Shown here: piece by piece, positions 34,084-42,951 of the stretch
How the letters are laid out: each line of letters opens with the position of its first letter
Position numbering within the stretch: position 1 is the first letter of the stretch
From: Methylorubrum extorquens
GTDB taxonomy: Bacteria; Pseudomonadota; Alphaproteobacteria; Rhizobiales; Beijerinckiaceae
Length of the DNA: 64,000 nt
Reading direction: 5' to 3'
NCBI RefSeq assembly: GCF_024169925.1
Contig: NZ_JALJXF010000001.1
Span: forward strand, 3,292,001 to 3,356,000
Position numbers and translations under genes: made by a program
The notes under the pieces: generated by a model
Seen by the model: only the letters and a program-made list of their open reading frames with translations
What the model was told of the DNA's origin: nothing
Database searches by the model: none

Positions 34084-35232
34084 ATGCCTTGGAGCAATCA
34101 GAGCGGCGGCGGAGGTGGTCCCTGGGGCCGTCCCGGCGGCGGCGGCGGCGGTAACGGCGGCGGCCCCTGGGGTGGCGGGGGTGGCGGCAAGACGCCCCCG
34201 GATCTCGAGGATCTGCTCCGGCGCGGCCAGGATCGACTCCGCGGCGTCATGCCGGGCGGAGGCTTCGGCGGCGGCAAGGGAATCCTCGTCGCGGCAGGCT
34301 TGGTGCTCAGCGCGTGGCTGCTGACCGGGTTCTACATCGTGAAGCCGAACGAAGTCGGCATCAACACGGTCTTCGGACGCTACACCAGCCAGTCCGGCGA
34401 GGGCCTGCGCTACAACTTCCCCTATCCGATCGGCTCCGTGCAGAAGCCCAACGTCGGCATCGTGAACTCGATTCCGATCGGCTACATGGCCGCCGGCAAC
34501 ACGACGCGTCAGCGCGACGTGCCGGAAGAGAGCCTGATGCTCACCGGTGACGAAAACATCGTCGATATCGATTTCGAGGTGCAGTGGCGCGTCAACCCGC
34601 TCAAGGCGGAGGACTACGTCTTCAACCTCGCCAACCCGGATGGGACGATCAAGGCCATCGCCGAAAGCGCAATGCGCGAGGTGATCGGCCGCCGCAACAT
34701 CCAGGCGATCCTGACCAACGAGCAGTCCAGCATCGCTCAGGAGGTCAAGGAGATCGTCCAGAGTGCCCTCGACGAGTACGGCGCGGGCGTGCGGATCGAG
34801 GTCGTGCAGCTCACCAGCGTCACCCCTCCCCCGGAGGTGCGGCCCGCCTTCATCGATGTGAACGCAGCGCAGCAATACGCACAGCAGGTACGTAACGAGG
34901 CCGAGACCTATGCCAGCCGCGTGACGCCGGAAGCCCGAGGCAATGCCAGCAAGGTTATGCAGGCGGCCGAGGCCTACAAGTCCCAGGCGACCTCGGAGGC
35001 GACCGGTCAGGCGTCGCGCTTCCGTCAGGTCTACGACTCCTACAAGGTCGCGCCCGAGGTCATCCGCGAGCGGATCTTCCTCGAGACGATGGAGCGCGTG
35101 CTCGGCTCCGTGAACAAGGTCATCATCGATCAGAACGGGGGCGTGGCCGGTGCCAACGCTGCGGGCGTGCTGCCGGTGCTGCCTCTGATGGAGAATGGGC
35201 GGACGCAGACGAACGGAGCGACGGGCCGATGA
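34084..35232 (+). CDS. hflK: FtsH protease activity modulator HflK
   Basis: SPFH-family membrane protein, 382 aa. It has the glycine-rich N-terminal tail typical of HflK (about 1-55), one transmembrane helix (about 70-88), then the SPFH domain (VKPNEVGINTVFGRYTSQSG, PEESLMLTGDENIVDIDFEV). A coiled-coil C-terminal half with AQQYAQQVRNEAETYASRV follows. With HflC it encloses the FtsH protease and modulates its access to membrane substrates. AGGAG lies 12 bases before ATG 34084; the 3' end overlaps hflC by 4 bp. Confidence 0.95.
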   Translation: MPWSNQSGGGGGPWGRPGGGGGGNGGGPWGGGGGGKTPPDLEDLLRRGQDRLRGVMPGGGFGGGKGILVAAGLVLSAWLLTGFYIVKPNEVGINTVFGRYTSQSGEGLRYNFPYPIGSVQKPNVGIVNSIPIGYMAAGNTTRQRDVPEESLMLTGDENIVDIDFEVQWRVNPLKAEDYVFNLANPDGTIKAIAESAMREVIGRRNIQAILTNEQSSIAQEVKEIVQSALDEYGAGVRIEVVQLTSVTPPPEVRPAFIDVNAAQQYAQQVRNEAETYASRVTPEARGNASKVMQAAEAYKSQATSEATGQASRFRQVYDSYKVAPEVIRERIFLETMERVLGSVNKVIIDQNGGVAGANAAGVLPVLPLMENGRTQTNGATGR

Positions 35233-36191
35233 ACAATCCAGCCATTCGGACCGGCCTGGTCATCCTCGCGGCGGCAGCCGCGATCGGCCTCTACGCCTCC
35301 GTCTTCACCGTCGGGCAGATGCAGCAGGCGCTCGTACTTCAGCTCGGCCGCGTGCGCGACGTGCTGAACCCCGTCGGCCAGAACAAGCCCGGCCTGTACT
35401 TCAAGGTGCCGTTCACCGACAGTGTCGTCCTGTTCGACAAGCGGGTGCTGGATCTCGACCTTCCGGTTCAGACCCTGCTCACCGCCGACCGGCAGAACCT
35501 CGAAGTGGACGCCTTCGTCCGCTACCGGATCATCGATCCGCTCAAGTTCTACCAGGCGGCGGGGACGATCGCCCTGGCCAACCAGCGTCTGGCGAGCTTC
35601 ACCAACTCTGCGCTCCGCAACGTCCTGGCCCGGACCAGCCGTGACGCCATCGTGCGGACCGAGCGCGCCGAGCTGATGAACACGATCCAGGAGGACGTGA
35701 ACAAGCAGGCCAAGAGTCTCGGCATCGAAATCGTCGATCTGCGCATGACCCGTGTCGACCTTCCCGCCAAAAACAGCCAAGCGGTCTACGATCGCATGAC
35801 GTCGGAGCGGAAGAAGGAGGCGACCGACATTCGCGCCAACGGCGATCAGGCGGCGACGCTGATCCGCGCCAAGGCCGACCGCGACGTCGTCGTGATCCTG
35901 GCAGAGGCCAATCAGAAGCAGGAAGAACTGCGCGGTGAGGGCGACGCGGAGAGAAACCGCATCCTCGCCGAGGCGTTCAGCCAGGATGCCAACTTCTTCG
36001 CCTTCTACCGCTCGATGCAGGCTTACGAGCAGGCGCTGAAGGGGCAGGACACCCGGCTCGTGGTGAGTCCGAACTCGGACTTCTTCCGCTTCTTCAACGA
36101 TCCGCAGGGGCGCCGGCCGCAGGGTGCCCGCAACGGCGGCGCCGAGCCGACGGCGTCTGGCGCCGGCGCCACCACAGGCACGGTGCGCTGA
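35229..36191 (+). CDS. hflC: FtsH protease activity modulator HflC
   Basis: Partner of HflK, 320 aa. An N-terminal transmembrane helix (about 8-26) precedes the SPFH domain with QALVLQLGRVRDVL and KPGLYFKVPF. The coiled-coil part contains the conserved TDIRANGDQAATLIRAKADR and RGEGDAERNRILAEAFSQD. The last 30 residues are Gly/Pro/Ala-rich and probably disordered. Its start overlaps the hflK stop (ATGA). Confidence 0.95.
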   Translation: MNNPAIRTGLVILAAAAAIGLYASVFTVGQMQQALVLQLGRVRDVLNPVGQNKPGLYFKVPFTDSVVLFDKRVLDLDLPVQTLLTADRQNLEVDAFVRYRIIDPLKFYQAAGTIALANQRLASFTNSALRNVLARTSRDAIVRTERAELMNTIQEDVNKQAKSLGIEIVDLRMTRVDLPAKNSQAVYDRMTSERKKEATDIRANGDQAATLIRAKADRDVVVILAEANQKQEELRGEGDAERNRILAEAFSQDANFFAFYRSMQAYEQALKGQDTRLVVSPNSDFFRFFNDPQGRRPQGARNGGAEPTASGAGATTGTVR

Positions 36192-36216
36192 ACGATCTGC
36201 GACCGATACGACCATC

Positions 36217-36249
36217 GCGGCCGGCACCCTTGATCGGGGTGCCGGCCGC
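36217..36249 (+). terminator. Hairpin terminator after hflC
   Basis: A perfect 13-bp stem (GCGGCCGGCACCC / GGGTGCCGGCCGC) with a 7-base loop begins 26 bp after the hflC stop. No U-run follows, so it may be a weak or Rho-assisted terminator, or an mRNA 3'-end stabiliser. Confidence 0.55.
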
Positions 36250-36382
36250 TGAATTTATAGGTGTCTCTCACCAAACGCCCGCCGCTCAGCTCTGACCGAA
36301 GGGGAAACGATCGGGGATCGGGCGTTTCGTGAGGCACACAACCGGCCTGAAACAGGCACTCTCAGAGCTTGAGGAAACGTCC

Positions 36383-37918
36383 ATGAGACTCGCCGCGAAC
36401 GCCGTCCGGGGTCGAACGCCGTCGTTTGCCCGGCGCGCCTCATCGGCCCTGGCCGCCGCGGTGCTGGGCGTCACCGTCACGGTCACCGCCCTGCCGATCC
36501 CCGCCTTCGCCCGCGGCCCGGAATCGCTCGCCGACCTCGCCGACAAGGTGACCGATGCGGTGGTGAACATCTCGGCCTCGACGACGGTCGAAGCCAGCAA
36601 CCGCGGCGGCCGGACCATGCCGCAACTTCCGCAGGGCACCCCGTTCGAGGATCTCTTCGAGGAGTTCTTCAAGCGGCGTGGCCAAGGGACGCCGAAGGGT
36701 GACGAGGACAGCCCGCGCGGACCGACGCGCAAGTCGAATTCGCTCGGCTCCGGCTTCATCATCGACGCCTCGGGCATCGTGGTGACGAACAACCACGTCA
36801 TCGGCGACGCCAACGACATCCAGGTCATCCTGAGCGACGGCACCAAGCTGAAGGCGGAGATCATCGGCAAGGATCCGAAGATCGACCTCGCCCTTCTGCG
36901 GGTGAAGCCGACGGCCGAGCGCCCGCTCAGGGCCGTGCCCTTCGGCGATTCCGACAAGATGCGCCCAGGTGATTGGGTGATGGCGATCGGCAACCCGTTC
37001 GGCCTCGGCGGCTCGGTCTCCGCCGGCATCGTCTCGGCCCGGGGCCGCAACATCGAGTCCGGCCCCTACGACAACTACATCCAGACCGATGCGGCCATCA
37101 ACAAGGGCAATTCCGGCGGCCCGCTGTTCAACATGGACGGCGAGGTGATCGGCATCAACACCGCGATCCTGTCACCTTCCGGCGGCTCGGTCGGCATCGG
37201 CTTCGCGGTTCCCTCGGGGACGGCAAGCCAGGTTGTCGATCAACTCCGGCAGTTCGGCGAGGTCCGTCGCGGCTGGCTCGGCGTGCGCATCCAGAACGTC
37301 GATGAGGCGACCGCCGAAGCGCTCGGCCTGAAGGGCGGCGCCAAGGGCGCGCTCGTGGCCGGTGTCGATGAGAAGGGCCCGGCCAAGACCGCGGGGCTCG
37401 AAGTCGGTGACGTCATCGTCAAGTTCAACGGCGTGCCGGTGAAGTCGTCGAGCGAGCTGCCGCGCATCGTCGCCGCGACCCCGGTCGGCAAGACCGTGGA
37501 CATTCAGATCGTGCGCAAGGGCGAGGAGCAGACGAAGGCGGTTCTGCTCGGTCGCCTGGAGGACGGCGAGAAGACCCAGGTCGCCAACGTCAAGCAGCCG
37601 GAACCGGAATCGGTCAATCGCCAGATCCTCGGCCTCAACCTCTCCGGCCTCAACGACGAGGCGCGGCGCCGCTACGGCATCAAGGAGAGCGTCAAGAACG
37701 GCGTCGTGGTCACCAAGGTCGATCCCGACTCGACCGCCGCCGACAAGCGCATCCAGCCGGGCGAGGTCATCGTCGAGGTCGGCCAGGAGGCGGTTTCGAA
37801 CCCTGCCGACGTGACGAAGCGCGTCGAGGCACTCAAGAAGGAGGGCCGCAAGTCTGTGCTGCTGCTGGTGGCCAGCATCAGCGGCGACGTGCGGTTCGTG
37901 GCGATCGGGTTGGAGTAA
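36383..37918 (+). CDS. degP: Do/HtrA-family periplasmic serine endopeptidase
   Basis: Envelope quality-control protease/chaperone of 511 aa. The signal peptide is around residues 15-45 (cleavage near AFA-RG). The trypsin-like domain holds the triad His in NNHVIGD, Asp in DPKIDLALLRV and Ser in NKGNSGGPL. Two PDZ domains follow (about 295-390 and 410-511). ATG 36383 has GAGGAA 7 bases upstream; the longer frame from 36329 is not used. Placement after hflKC is the conserved alphaproteobacterial order. Confidence 0.93.
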   Translation: MRLAANAVRGRTPSFARRASSALAAAVLGVTVTVTALPIPAFARGPESLADLADKVTDAVVNISASTTVEASNRGGRTMPQLPQGTPFEDLFEEFFKRRGQGTPKGDEDSPRGPTRKSNSLGSGFIIDASGIVVTNNHVIGDANDIQVILSDGTKLKAEIIGKDPKIDLALLRVKPTAERPLRAVPFGDSDKMRPGDWVMAIGNPFGLGGSVSAGIVSARGRNIESGPYDNYIQTDAAINKGNSGGPLFNMDGEVIGINTAILSPSGGSVGIGFAVPSGTASQVVDQLRQFGEVRRGWLGVRIQNVDEATAEALGLKGGAKGALVAGVDEKGPAKTAGLEVGDVIVKFNGVPVKSSSELPRIVAATPVGKTVDIQIVRKGEEQTKAVLLGRLEDGEKTQVANVKQPEPESVNRQILGLNLSGLNDEARRRYGIKESVKNGVVVTKVDPDSTAADKRIQPGEVIVEVGQEAVSNPADVTKRVEALKKEGRKSVLLLVASISGDVRFVAIGLE

Positions 37919-37942
37919 GCAGCGATCCGATCGACGGTGTTG

Positions 37943-37981
37943 CCCTCCCCTCTTCCCGCACCGGGTGGAAGGGAGGGGCAC
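37943..37981. terminator. Imperfect GC-rich hairpin between convergent degP and serB
   Basis: GCCCTCCCCTCTTCCC faces GGGTGGAAGGGAGGGGC with a few mismatches, in the 107-bp gap between convergent genes. It is probably a bidirectional terminator, but no U-run is visible. Confidence 0.4.
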
Positions 37982-38025
37982 GCAGCCGAATTGCATCTCG
38001 GAGCGTTGCGACGTCGCCGAGGAAA

Positions 38026-38922
38026 TTAAGCTACGAACTCAGCCGCCGAGAAACCTTGCAGGTAGAGCAGCGCGGTCAGATCGCCGTGCTCGATTCGCAC
38101 CTGCGCGGCCTGCGCCACTTTCGGCTTGGCGCGGAAGGCAACACCGAGACCGGCCTCTTCGAGCATCGGCAGATCGTTCGCCCCGTCACCCACGGCGATC
38201 GTCTCCGCTGGGCTCAGGCCCAACCGCTCGCGCAGTTCGATGAGGCTTGCGCGCTTGGCTTCCGCGCCGACGATGGGCTCGACAACCTGTCCCGTCAGGT
38301 GCCCGTCCGCGACGTCGAGGCGGTTGGCGCGGGTTTCGTGGAAACCGAGACGGGCGCCGATGGGGCCGGTGAATAGGGTGAAGCCGCCTGAGACGAGGCA
38401 GGTGAAGGCGCCGTGCGCCCGCATCGTCGCAACGAGGGTGCCGCCGCCCGGCGTCAGGCGGATCGCATCGCGGATCAGACCGTCGATGGCGCCGACAGAC
38501 AGGCCCTTCAGCAGGCCCACCCGCTCCCGCAGCGCCGGTTCGAAGGCGACCTCACCACGCATGGCCCGCTCGGTAATCGCCGCCACCTGCTCCTTGATGC
38601 CGACGACGTCGGCGAGTTCGTCGATGCATTCCTGCTCGATCATGGTGGAGTCCATGTCGGCGAGGAACAACCGCTTGCGGCGGTGCTGATCGTGGGGAAC
38701 CACGGCAACGTCGATCGGCTCAGACGCAAATGCCGCGCGCAGGGCTTCCGTCAGAGCCGGCGCGTCGTCGGGTGCGCCCGGCAGCAGAAGCTCGGCCGCC
38801 ACCTCGCCGTGGAGAATGCGCGGTTGATGCTCCGTCCGCGTCACGCGGCGCGCCTCGGCGAGCACTGCATCGGTGATGGCGGGCCGGTCGGGGTTTGCTA
38901 TCAGCGTCGCGACGAGGGTCAT
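38026..38922 (-). CDS. serB: Phosphoserine phosphatase
   Basis: Last step of serine synthesis; 298 aa. An N-terminal ACT-like region (1-90) precedes the HAD core. The nucleophile motif is LFLADMDSTMIEQECIDEL (DxDST), motif II is CLVSGGFTLF, and motif III/IV AVGDGANDLPMLEEAG. It starts at ATG 38922. Its first two bases lie opposite the miaA start codon on the other strand (CATG), so each gene's upstream region is the other's coding sequence. A longer frame to 39060 was rejected because it is antisense to miaA. Confidence 0.93.
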   Translation of the reverse strand: MTLVATLIANPDRPAITDAVLAEARRVTRTEHQPRILHGEVAAELLLPGAPDDAPALTEALRAAFASEPIDVAVVPHDQHRRKRLFLADMDSTMIEQECIDELADVVGIKEQVAAITERAMRGEVAFEPALRERVGLLKGLSVGAIDGLIRDAIRLTPGGGTLVATMRAHGAFTCLVSGGFTLFTGPIGARLGFHETRANRLDVADGHLTGQVVEPIVGAEAKRASLIELRERLGLSPAETIAVGDGANDLPMLEEAGLGVAFRAKPKVAQAAQVRIEHGDLTALLYLQGFSAAEFVA

Positions 38923-39889
38923 GGAGATCGAGGCCGTGCAGGGTTCGGACGGGCAGGACGCGGGGCACCCGGCCGCCATCCTCATTGCAGGGCCCACCGC
39001 CTCGGGCAAGTCGGCGCTGGGCTTGCGGATCGCCCGCGCTTTCGGTGCCACGGTGATCAATACCGATTCGATGCAGGTCTATGCCGATCTGCGCGTGCTT
39101 TCGGCGCGGCCCTCCGCCGAGGAGGAAAGGCTGGCCCCCCATCGCCTCTACGGCGGTATCGACGGGGCCGTGAACTTCTCCGTCGGACACTTCCAGCGGC
39201 AGGCGGCGGCGCTCCTTTCGAAGATGGATGCAGGAACCCTGCCCGTCTTCGTTGGCGGCACCGGCCTCTACTTCCGTAGCCTCGACGAGGGCATTTCGGA
39301 TCTGCCGGAAGTGCCTGACGCCATCCGTCAGCGGATTCGCACCGAGGCGGACGGACAGCCGACCGAGGCGCTTCATGCCGCGCTGGCACGGCGTGATCCC
39401 GAGAGCGCCCAGCGCCTGCGGCCGTCGGACCGGATGCGCGTGATGCGGGCTCTTGAAATCCACGCGGCGACCGGCCGCTCCATCGGCTCGTTTCAAGAAT
39501 CGCGTGTGCCGGGTCCGCTTGCCGGAAAGCCGTTGCTGAAGCTCTTCCTCGCCACCGAGCGTGAGGCGCTGCGCCAGCGCATCGACGCGCGCTTCGTGGC
39601 GATGATGGAGCAAGGCGCGATGGACGAGGTCGCCGCGCTCCGCGAACGGCGCCTCGACCCGCTATTACCGGTGATGCGCGCCCACGGCGTGCCCGGCCTG
39701 ATCGCCCACCTCGACGGGACGATCTCCCGCGAAGAAGCGATCCGGCGTGGTCAAGGCGACACCCGCCGCTACGCCAAGCGCCAGTTCACGTGGTTTCGCC
39801 ACCAGATGGGCGAGGATTGGCATTGGACCACGCCGGAGGGGGCGTGGTCCCTGGTGCAAGCTCGGCTCAGCGCTCCAGCCGGGCGATGA
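38921..39889 (+). CDS. miaA: tRNA dimethylallyltransferase
   Basis: Adds the dimethylallyl group to A37 of UNN-decoding tRNAs; 322 aa. The P-loop is ILIAGPTASGKSALGL, followed by ATVINTDSMQVYADL, HRLYGGID and PVFVGGTGLYFRSL, all diagnostic. The start chosen, ATG 38921, overlaps the serB ATG on the opposite strand. A GTG at 38935 or an upstream ATG would change the N-terminus by only a few residues. The 3' end overlaps the convergent dehydrogenase gene by 23 bp. Confidence 0.93.
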   Translation: MEIEAVQGSDGQDAGHPAAILIAGPTASGKSALGLRIARAFGATVINTDSMQVYADLRVLSARPSAEEERLAPHRLYGGIDGAVNFSVGHFQRQAAALLSKMDAGTLPVFVGGTGLYFRSLDEGISDLPEVPDAIRQRIRTEADGQPTEALHAALARRDPESAQRLRPSDRMRVMRALEIHAATGRSIGSFQESRVPGPLAGKPLLKLFLATEREALRQRIDARFVAMMEQGAMDEVAALRERRLDPLLPVMRAHGVPGLIAHLDGTISREEAIRRGQGDTRRYAKRQFTWFRHQMGEDWHWTTPEGAWSLVQARLSAPAGR

Positions 39890-40733
39890 GAGACGAGGTG
39901 TCCCAGCGCTTGCCGCCCATGGCCTCGATCTCGGCGTAGAACTGATCGACCAAAGCCGTCACCGGCAGCCGGGCTCCGTTGCGGCGGGACTCGGCGAGCA
40001 GGATGCCGAGATCCTTGCGCATCCACTCGACCGCGAAGCCGAAGTCGAACTTGTCCGCGTTCATCGTGCGCCCGCGATTCTCCATCTGCCAGGAGCCGGC
40101 CGCGCCCTTGGAGATCACGTCGAGTACCGCTTCCATATCGAGACCGGCGCGCTTGCCGAAGTGGATCGCCTCCGAGAGCCCCTGCACCAGCCCGGCGATC
40201 GCGATCTGGTTGACCATTTTGGTCAGCTGGCCCGAGCCGGACGGCCCTAGGAGGCGGCAGGACTTGGCATAAGCCATGATGACCGGTTCGGCCTCGGCGT
40301 AGGCCGCCTCCTCGCCACCGCACATCACGGTAAGCACCCCGTTCTCCGCGCCCGCCTGACCGCCGGAGACCGGGGCATCGATGAAGCGAAGCCCGGCCGC
40401 GTCCGCCGCTGCGGACAGTTCGCGGGCGACCTCGGCCGAGGCGGTGGTGTGATCGACGAAGATCGCACCCTTCGCCATGCCGGCGAAGGCGCCGTCCCCG
40501 CCAAGCACCACCGAGCGCAAATCGTCGTCGTTGCCGACGCAGGCGAAAACGATGGCGCATCCCGCCGCCGCCTCGCGGGGCGTTGCGGCGGCTTGGCCTC
40601 CGTTGGCCGCGACCCACGCCTCGGCCTTGGCGCCGGTGCGGTTGAACACAGTGACGTCGTGGCCCTTCTTTGCGAGGTGCCCCGCCATCGGCGAGCCCAT
40701 CACACCGAGGCCCAGGAACGCGGCTTTGGCCAT
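39867..40733 (-). CDS. 3-hydroxyisobutyrate dehydrogenase family NAD(P)-dependent oxidoreductase
   Basis: Beta-hydroxyacid dehydrogenase of 288 aa. The N-terminal NAD motif is AAFLGLGVMGSPMAGHL, the substrate-binding signature FIDAPVSGGQAGAENG, and the catalytic-lysine segment GSGQLTKMVNQIAIAG. Substrates of this family include 3-hydroxyisobutyrate, tartronate semialdehyde and glyoxylate-type acids. In a methylotroph a semialdehyde role is possible, but context gives no clue. Confidence 0.88.
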   Translation of the reverse strand: MAKAAFLGLGVMGSPMAGHLAKKGHDVTVFNRTGAKAEAWVAANGGQAAATPREAAAGCAIVFACVGNDDDLRSVVLGGDGAFAGMAKGAIFVDHTTASAEVARELSAAADAAGLRFIDAPVSGGQAGAENGVLTVMCGGEEAAYAEAEPVIMAYAKSCRLLGPSGSGQLTKMVNQIAIAGLVQGLSEAIHFGKRAGLDMEAVLDVISKGAAGSWQMENRGRTMNADKFDFGFAVEWMRKDLGILLAESRRNGARLPVTALVDQFYAEIEAMGGKRWDTSSLIARLER

Positions 40734-40927
40734 GGGATTGGTGTCTCCAGTATCCGATTGTCTCAAAGCGTGCTCTAGCCCCATGCGCGAGACATTCAAA
40801 ATGCAAACCGGATCCGCGCCAGAGCACGTTCGACGAAGTGGACGCCTGCCCAGGGCATCCGGTTAAATCCGGCTCGAGCAAGGGCCGTTGCCGCTGCGGA
40901 GCCAGTCGGCTAGGGTCCCGCCCGCCG

Positions 40928-42124
40928 ATGCAAGACCGCGCTCAGAACCCTTATTCCGGTCTTGCCGACCACGCCTTCTGGGATCGCTCCGTCGGCTCGC
41001 TGCCGCTATTCGCCCTGGACCCGATGGCCGGACCGCCGGTACCGGACGGCTTCCGCCTGACGCGTCAGACCCGGATTGCCACGGCGGGAAGCTGCTTTGC
41101 CCAGCACATCGCCGATAGACTCCAGGCGAGCGGCTACGATTACCTCGTCACGGAAGATGCACCCGACAGCGTCACACCGGACGAGGCGCGTGCGCGCGGC
41201 TACCGCCTGTTCTCGGCGCGCTACGGCAACGTCTACACCGCACGCCAACTCCTTCAGCTCATCGAACGGGCCTACGGTCGCTTCACCCCCGCCGATGTAG
41301 CCTGGAAAAGAGCCGATGGGCGCTTCGCCGACCCGTTCCGGCCGCGCATCGAGCCCGCCGGCTTTGCCAGCCCCGAAGCGATCGAGTCGGAGCGGCAAGA
41401 ACACTTCGCCCGAGTGCGCCGGCTCTTCGAGAGCCTCGACGTCTTCGTCTTCACCCTCGGCCTCACCGAGGGCTGGCAGGCAACGGCCGACGGCGCGGCC
41501 TTCCCGCTCTGTCCGGGCGTGGCCGCCGGCACCTTCGATCCGGACGCCTACGCCTTCAGGAACCAGCCGGTCGAGGAGGTGATCGCGGACCTCTCGGCCT
41601 TCGCCGACGCCCTGAAAGCGGTTAATCCGCGGGCGCGCCTGATCCTGACAGTCTCGCCGGTGCCGCTTGTCGCGACCTATGAAGGGCGCCACGTGCTGCA
41701 ATCGACCATATACAGCAAGGCGGTGCTCCGGGTTGCCGCCCAGCGTGTCGCCGACACCCGCGACGATACGCTGTACTTCCCCTCTTACGAGATCATCACA
41801 TCGCCCGAGGGCGCCTTCCGCTATCTCGAGAGCGATCTCAGGTCCGTCAGCAAGGACGGTGTCGATCATGTCATGCGGGTCTTCTTCCGCCATCTCACCG
41901 AGGCCGGGGACCAGGACGCCCTCCCCGCCTCCAGCCGCAGCCTTCACGAGGCCCGCCGCGAGTTCGCCCGGCAGGCCGCCGTGGTCTGCGACGAGGAATT
42001 GCTGGCAGGCGGAGGCACGCGGCCGTGGCTAGGCGAATCGTCGTCGTCGGCAACAACTGCCAAGTCGCCGTCCTTGCGGGGTGCCTGGGGTTCCTTGCGC
42101 CGAATGCTGAGATCGCGTCGGTAG
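40928..42124 (+). CDS. GSCFA-domain protein
   Basis: Protein of 398 aa. The family-naming motif appears as RIATAGSCFAQHIADRLQ, with YGNVYTARQLLQLIERAYG and FVFTLGLTEGW further on. GSCFA proteins are SGNH-like and occur with capsule or O-antigen genes. The last 33 codons (tail rich in Ser/Arg, ending RRMLRSRR) overlap the start of the WcbI-like gene in another frame. ATG 40928 is chosen because the longer frame from 40670 is antisense to the dehydrogenase. Confidence 0.8.
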   Translation: MQDRAQNPYSGLADHAFWDRSVGSLPLFALDPMAGPPVPDGFRLTRQTRIATAGSCFAQHIADRLQASGYDYLVTEDAPDSVTPDEARARGYRLFSARYGNVYTARQLLQLIERAYGRFTPADVAWKRADGRFADPFRPRIEPAGFASPEAIESERQEHFARVRRLFESLDVFVFTLGLTEGWQATADGAAFPLCPGVAAGTFDPDAYAFRNQPVEEVIADLSAFADALKAVNPRARLILTVSPVPLVATYEGRHVLQSTIYSKAVLRVAAQRVADTRDDTLYFPSYEIITSPEGAFRYLESDLRSVSKDGVDHVMRVFFRHLTEAGDQDALPASSRSLHEARREFARQAAVVCDEELLAGGGTRPWLGESSSSATTAKSPSLRGAWGSLRRMLRSRR

Positions 42125-42945
42125 AGCCGGCGACGTTCTCGCAGTTCGACTCAAGTCCCGCGCGGCTGCTCGAAGCGGTTCGGGCTGCCGACCTGACCGT
42201 GTGCTTCCCGTTCGAGGCGGGCCCGTTCGGCGAGGTGACAGCCGCGCGGATCTTCGAGACCGCCCGGTTCGTCGTGCCCGTGCCGACGATCGTCTTCCCG
42301 GCCTTCCACCCGGACATCGTCTACATCGCCCACAAGGGCGGACTGTTCGGCTCGCCGATGGGCGACTACCACTCGGCGCTGATCGTCTACGGCTTCGCCC
42401 GCGGCTTCGCGGCCGATGAAATCGTCTCGCTGTTTCGGGCCGAGGTGTTTTCGCGCGTCGGCTATCTCGACGGCTGGTTTCCGAATCGCGATGCCTTGCT
42501 GGCGCTAAGCCATGCGCATGGCTGCGACCTCGACCGCCTGTTCGCTGGGTGGATGCGCCGCGGCTGCTTCATGCACACGATCAATCATCCGAAACTGTTC
42601 GTGCTCGCGGACCTCGCTCGCGACGCGCTTCGCCGTGCCGAAATCCCGGCGCGAACGGCGGCCTGCGAGGATTACTTGCCCGATCCGCTCAGCGGGAGCA
42701 TCTGGCCGGTTTATCCGGACATCGCAGCGCGGCTCGGCGTCACCGGCAGCACGACCTTCAAGCCGCCGCTCGGCGGCCTGAACTTCCTCGTCGATGCCAG
42801 CCGCTGCATCGAGCTACGGGCGATGGTCGAGGGATCGCTGGCGATCTACGCGCACACGCCGAAGGTCGCCGCGCATTGCGATCGTGTCCAGGACTGGCTC
42901 GCGAGCCGGGAGATTCGCGACAATCTGGTTCCGATCGCGGGTTGA
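42025..42945 (+). CDS. WcbI-family polysaccharide biosynthesis putative acetyltransferase
   Basis: Protein of 306 aa. It opens RRIVVVGNNCQVAVLAGCL, the WcbI-type start in which the GNNCQ stretch is the family signature. FPAFHPDIVYIAHKGG and GDYHSALIVYGFARG are further conserved blocks. The GTG at 42025 has GGAGG upstream and must be close to the true start because the first strand begins immediately. It overlaps the GSCFA gene by 100 bp in a different frame. WcbI is needed for capsule synthesis in Burkholderia; the exact reaction is not settled. Confidence 0.8.
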   Translation: MARRIVVVGNNCQVAVLAGCLGFLAPNAEIASVEPATFSQFDSSPARLLEAVRAADLTVCFPFEAGPFGEVTAARIFETARFVVPVPTIVFPAFHPDIVYIAHKGGLFGSPMGDYHSALIVYGFARGFAADEIVSLFRAEVFSRVGYLDGWFPNRDALLALSHAHGCDLDRLFAGWMRRGCFMHTINHPKLFVLADLARDALRRAEIPARTAACEDYLPDPLSGSIWPVYPDIAARLGVTGSTTFKPPLGGLNFLVDASRCIELRAMVEGSLAIYAHTPKVAAHCDRVQDWLASREIRDNLVPIAG

Positions 42946-42951
42946 GGCCGA

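Noticed and set aside
39769-40881. 370-codon minus-strand frame over the dehydrogenase
   Set aside because: It is the alternative frame of the dehydrogenase gene at 39867-40733 and shows only low-complexity sequence.
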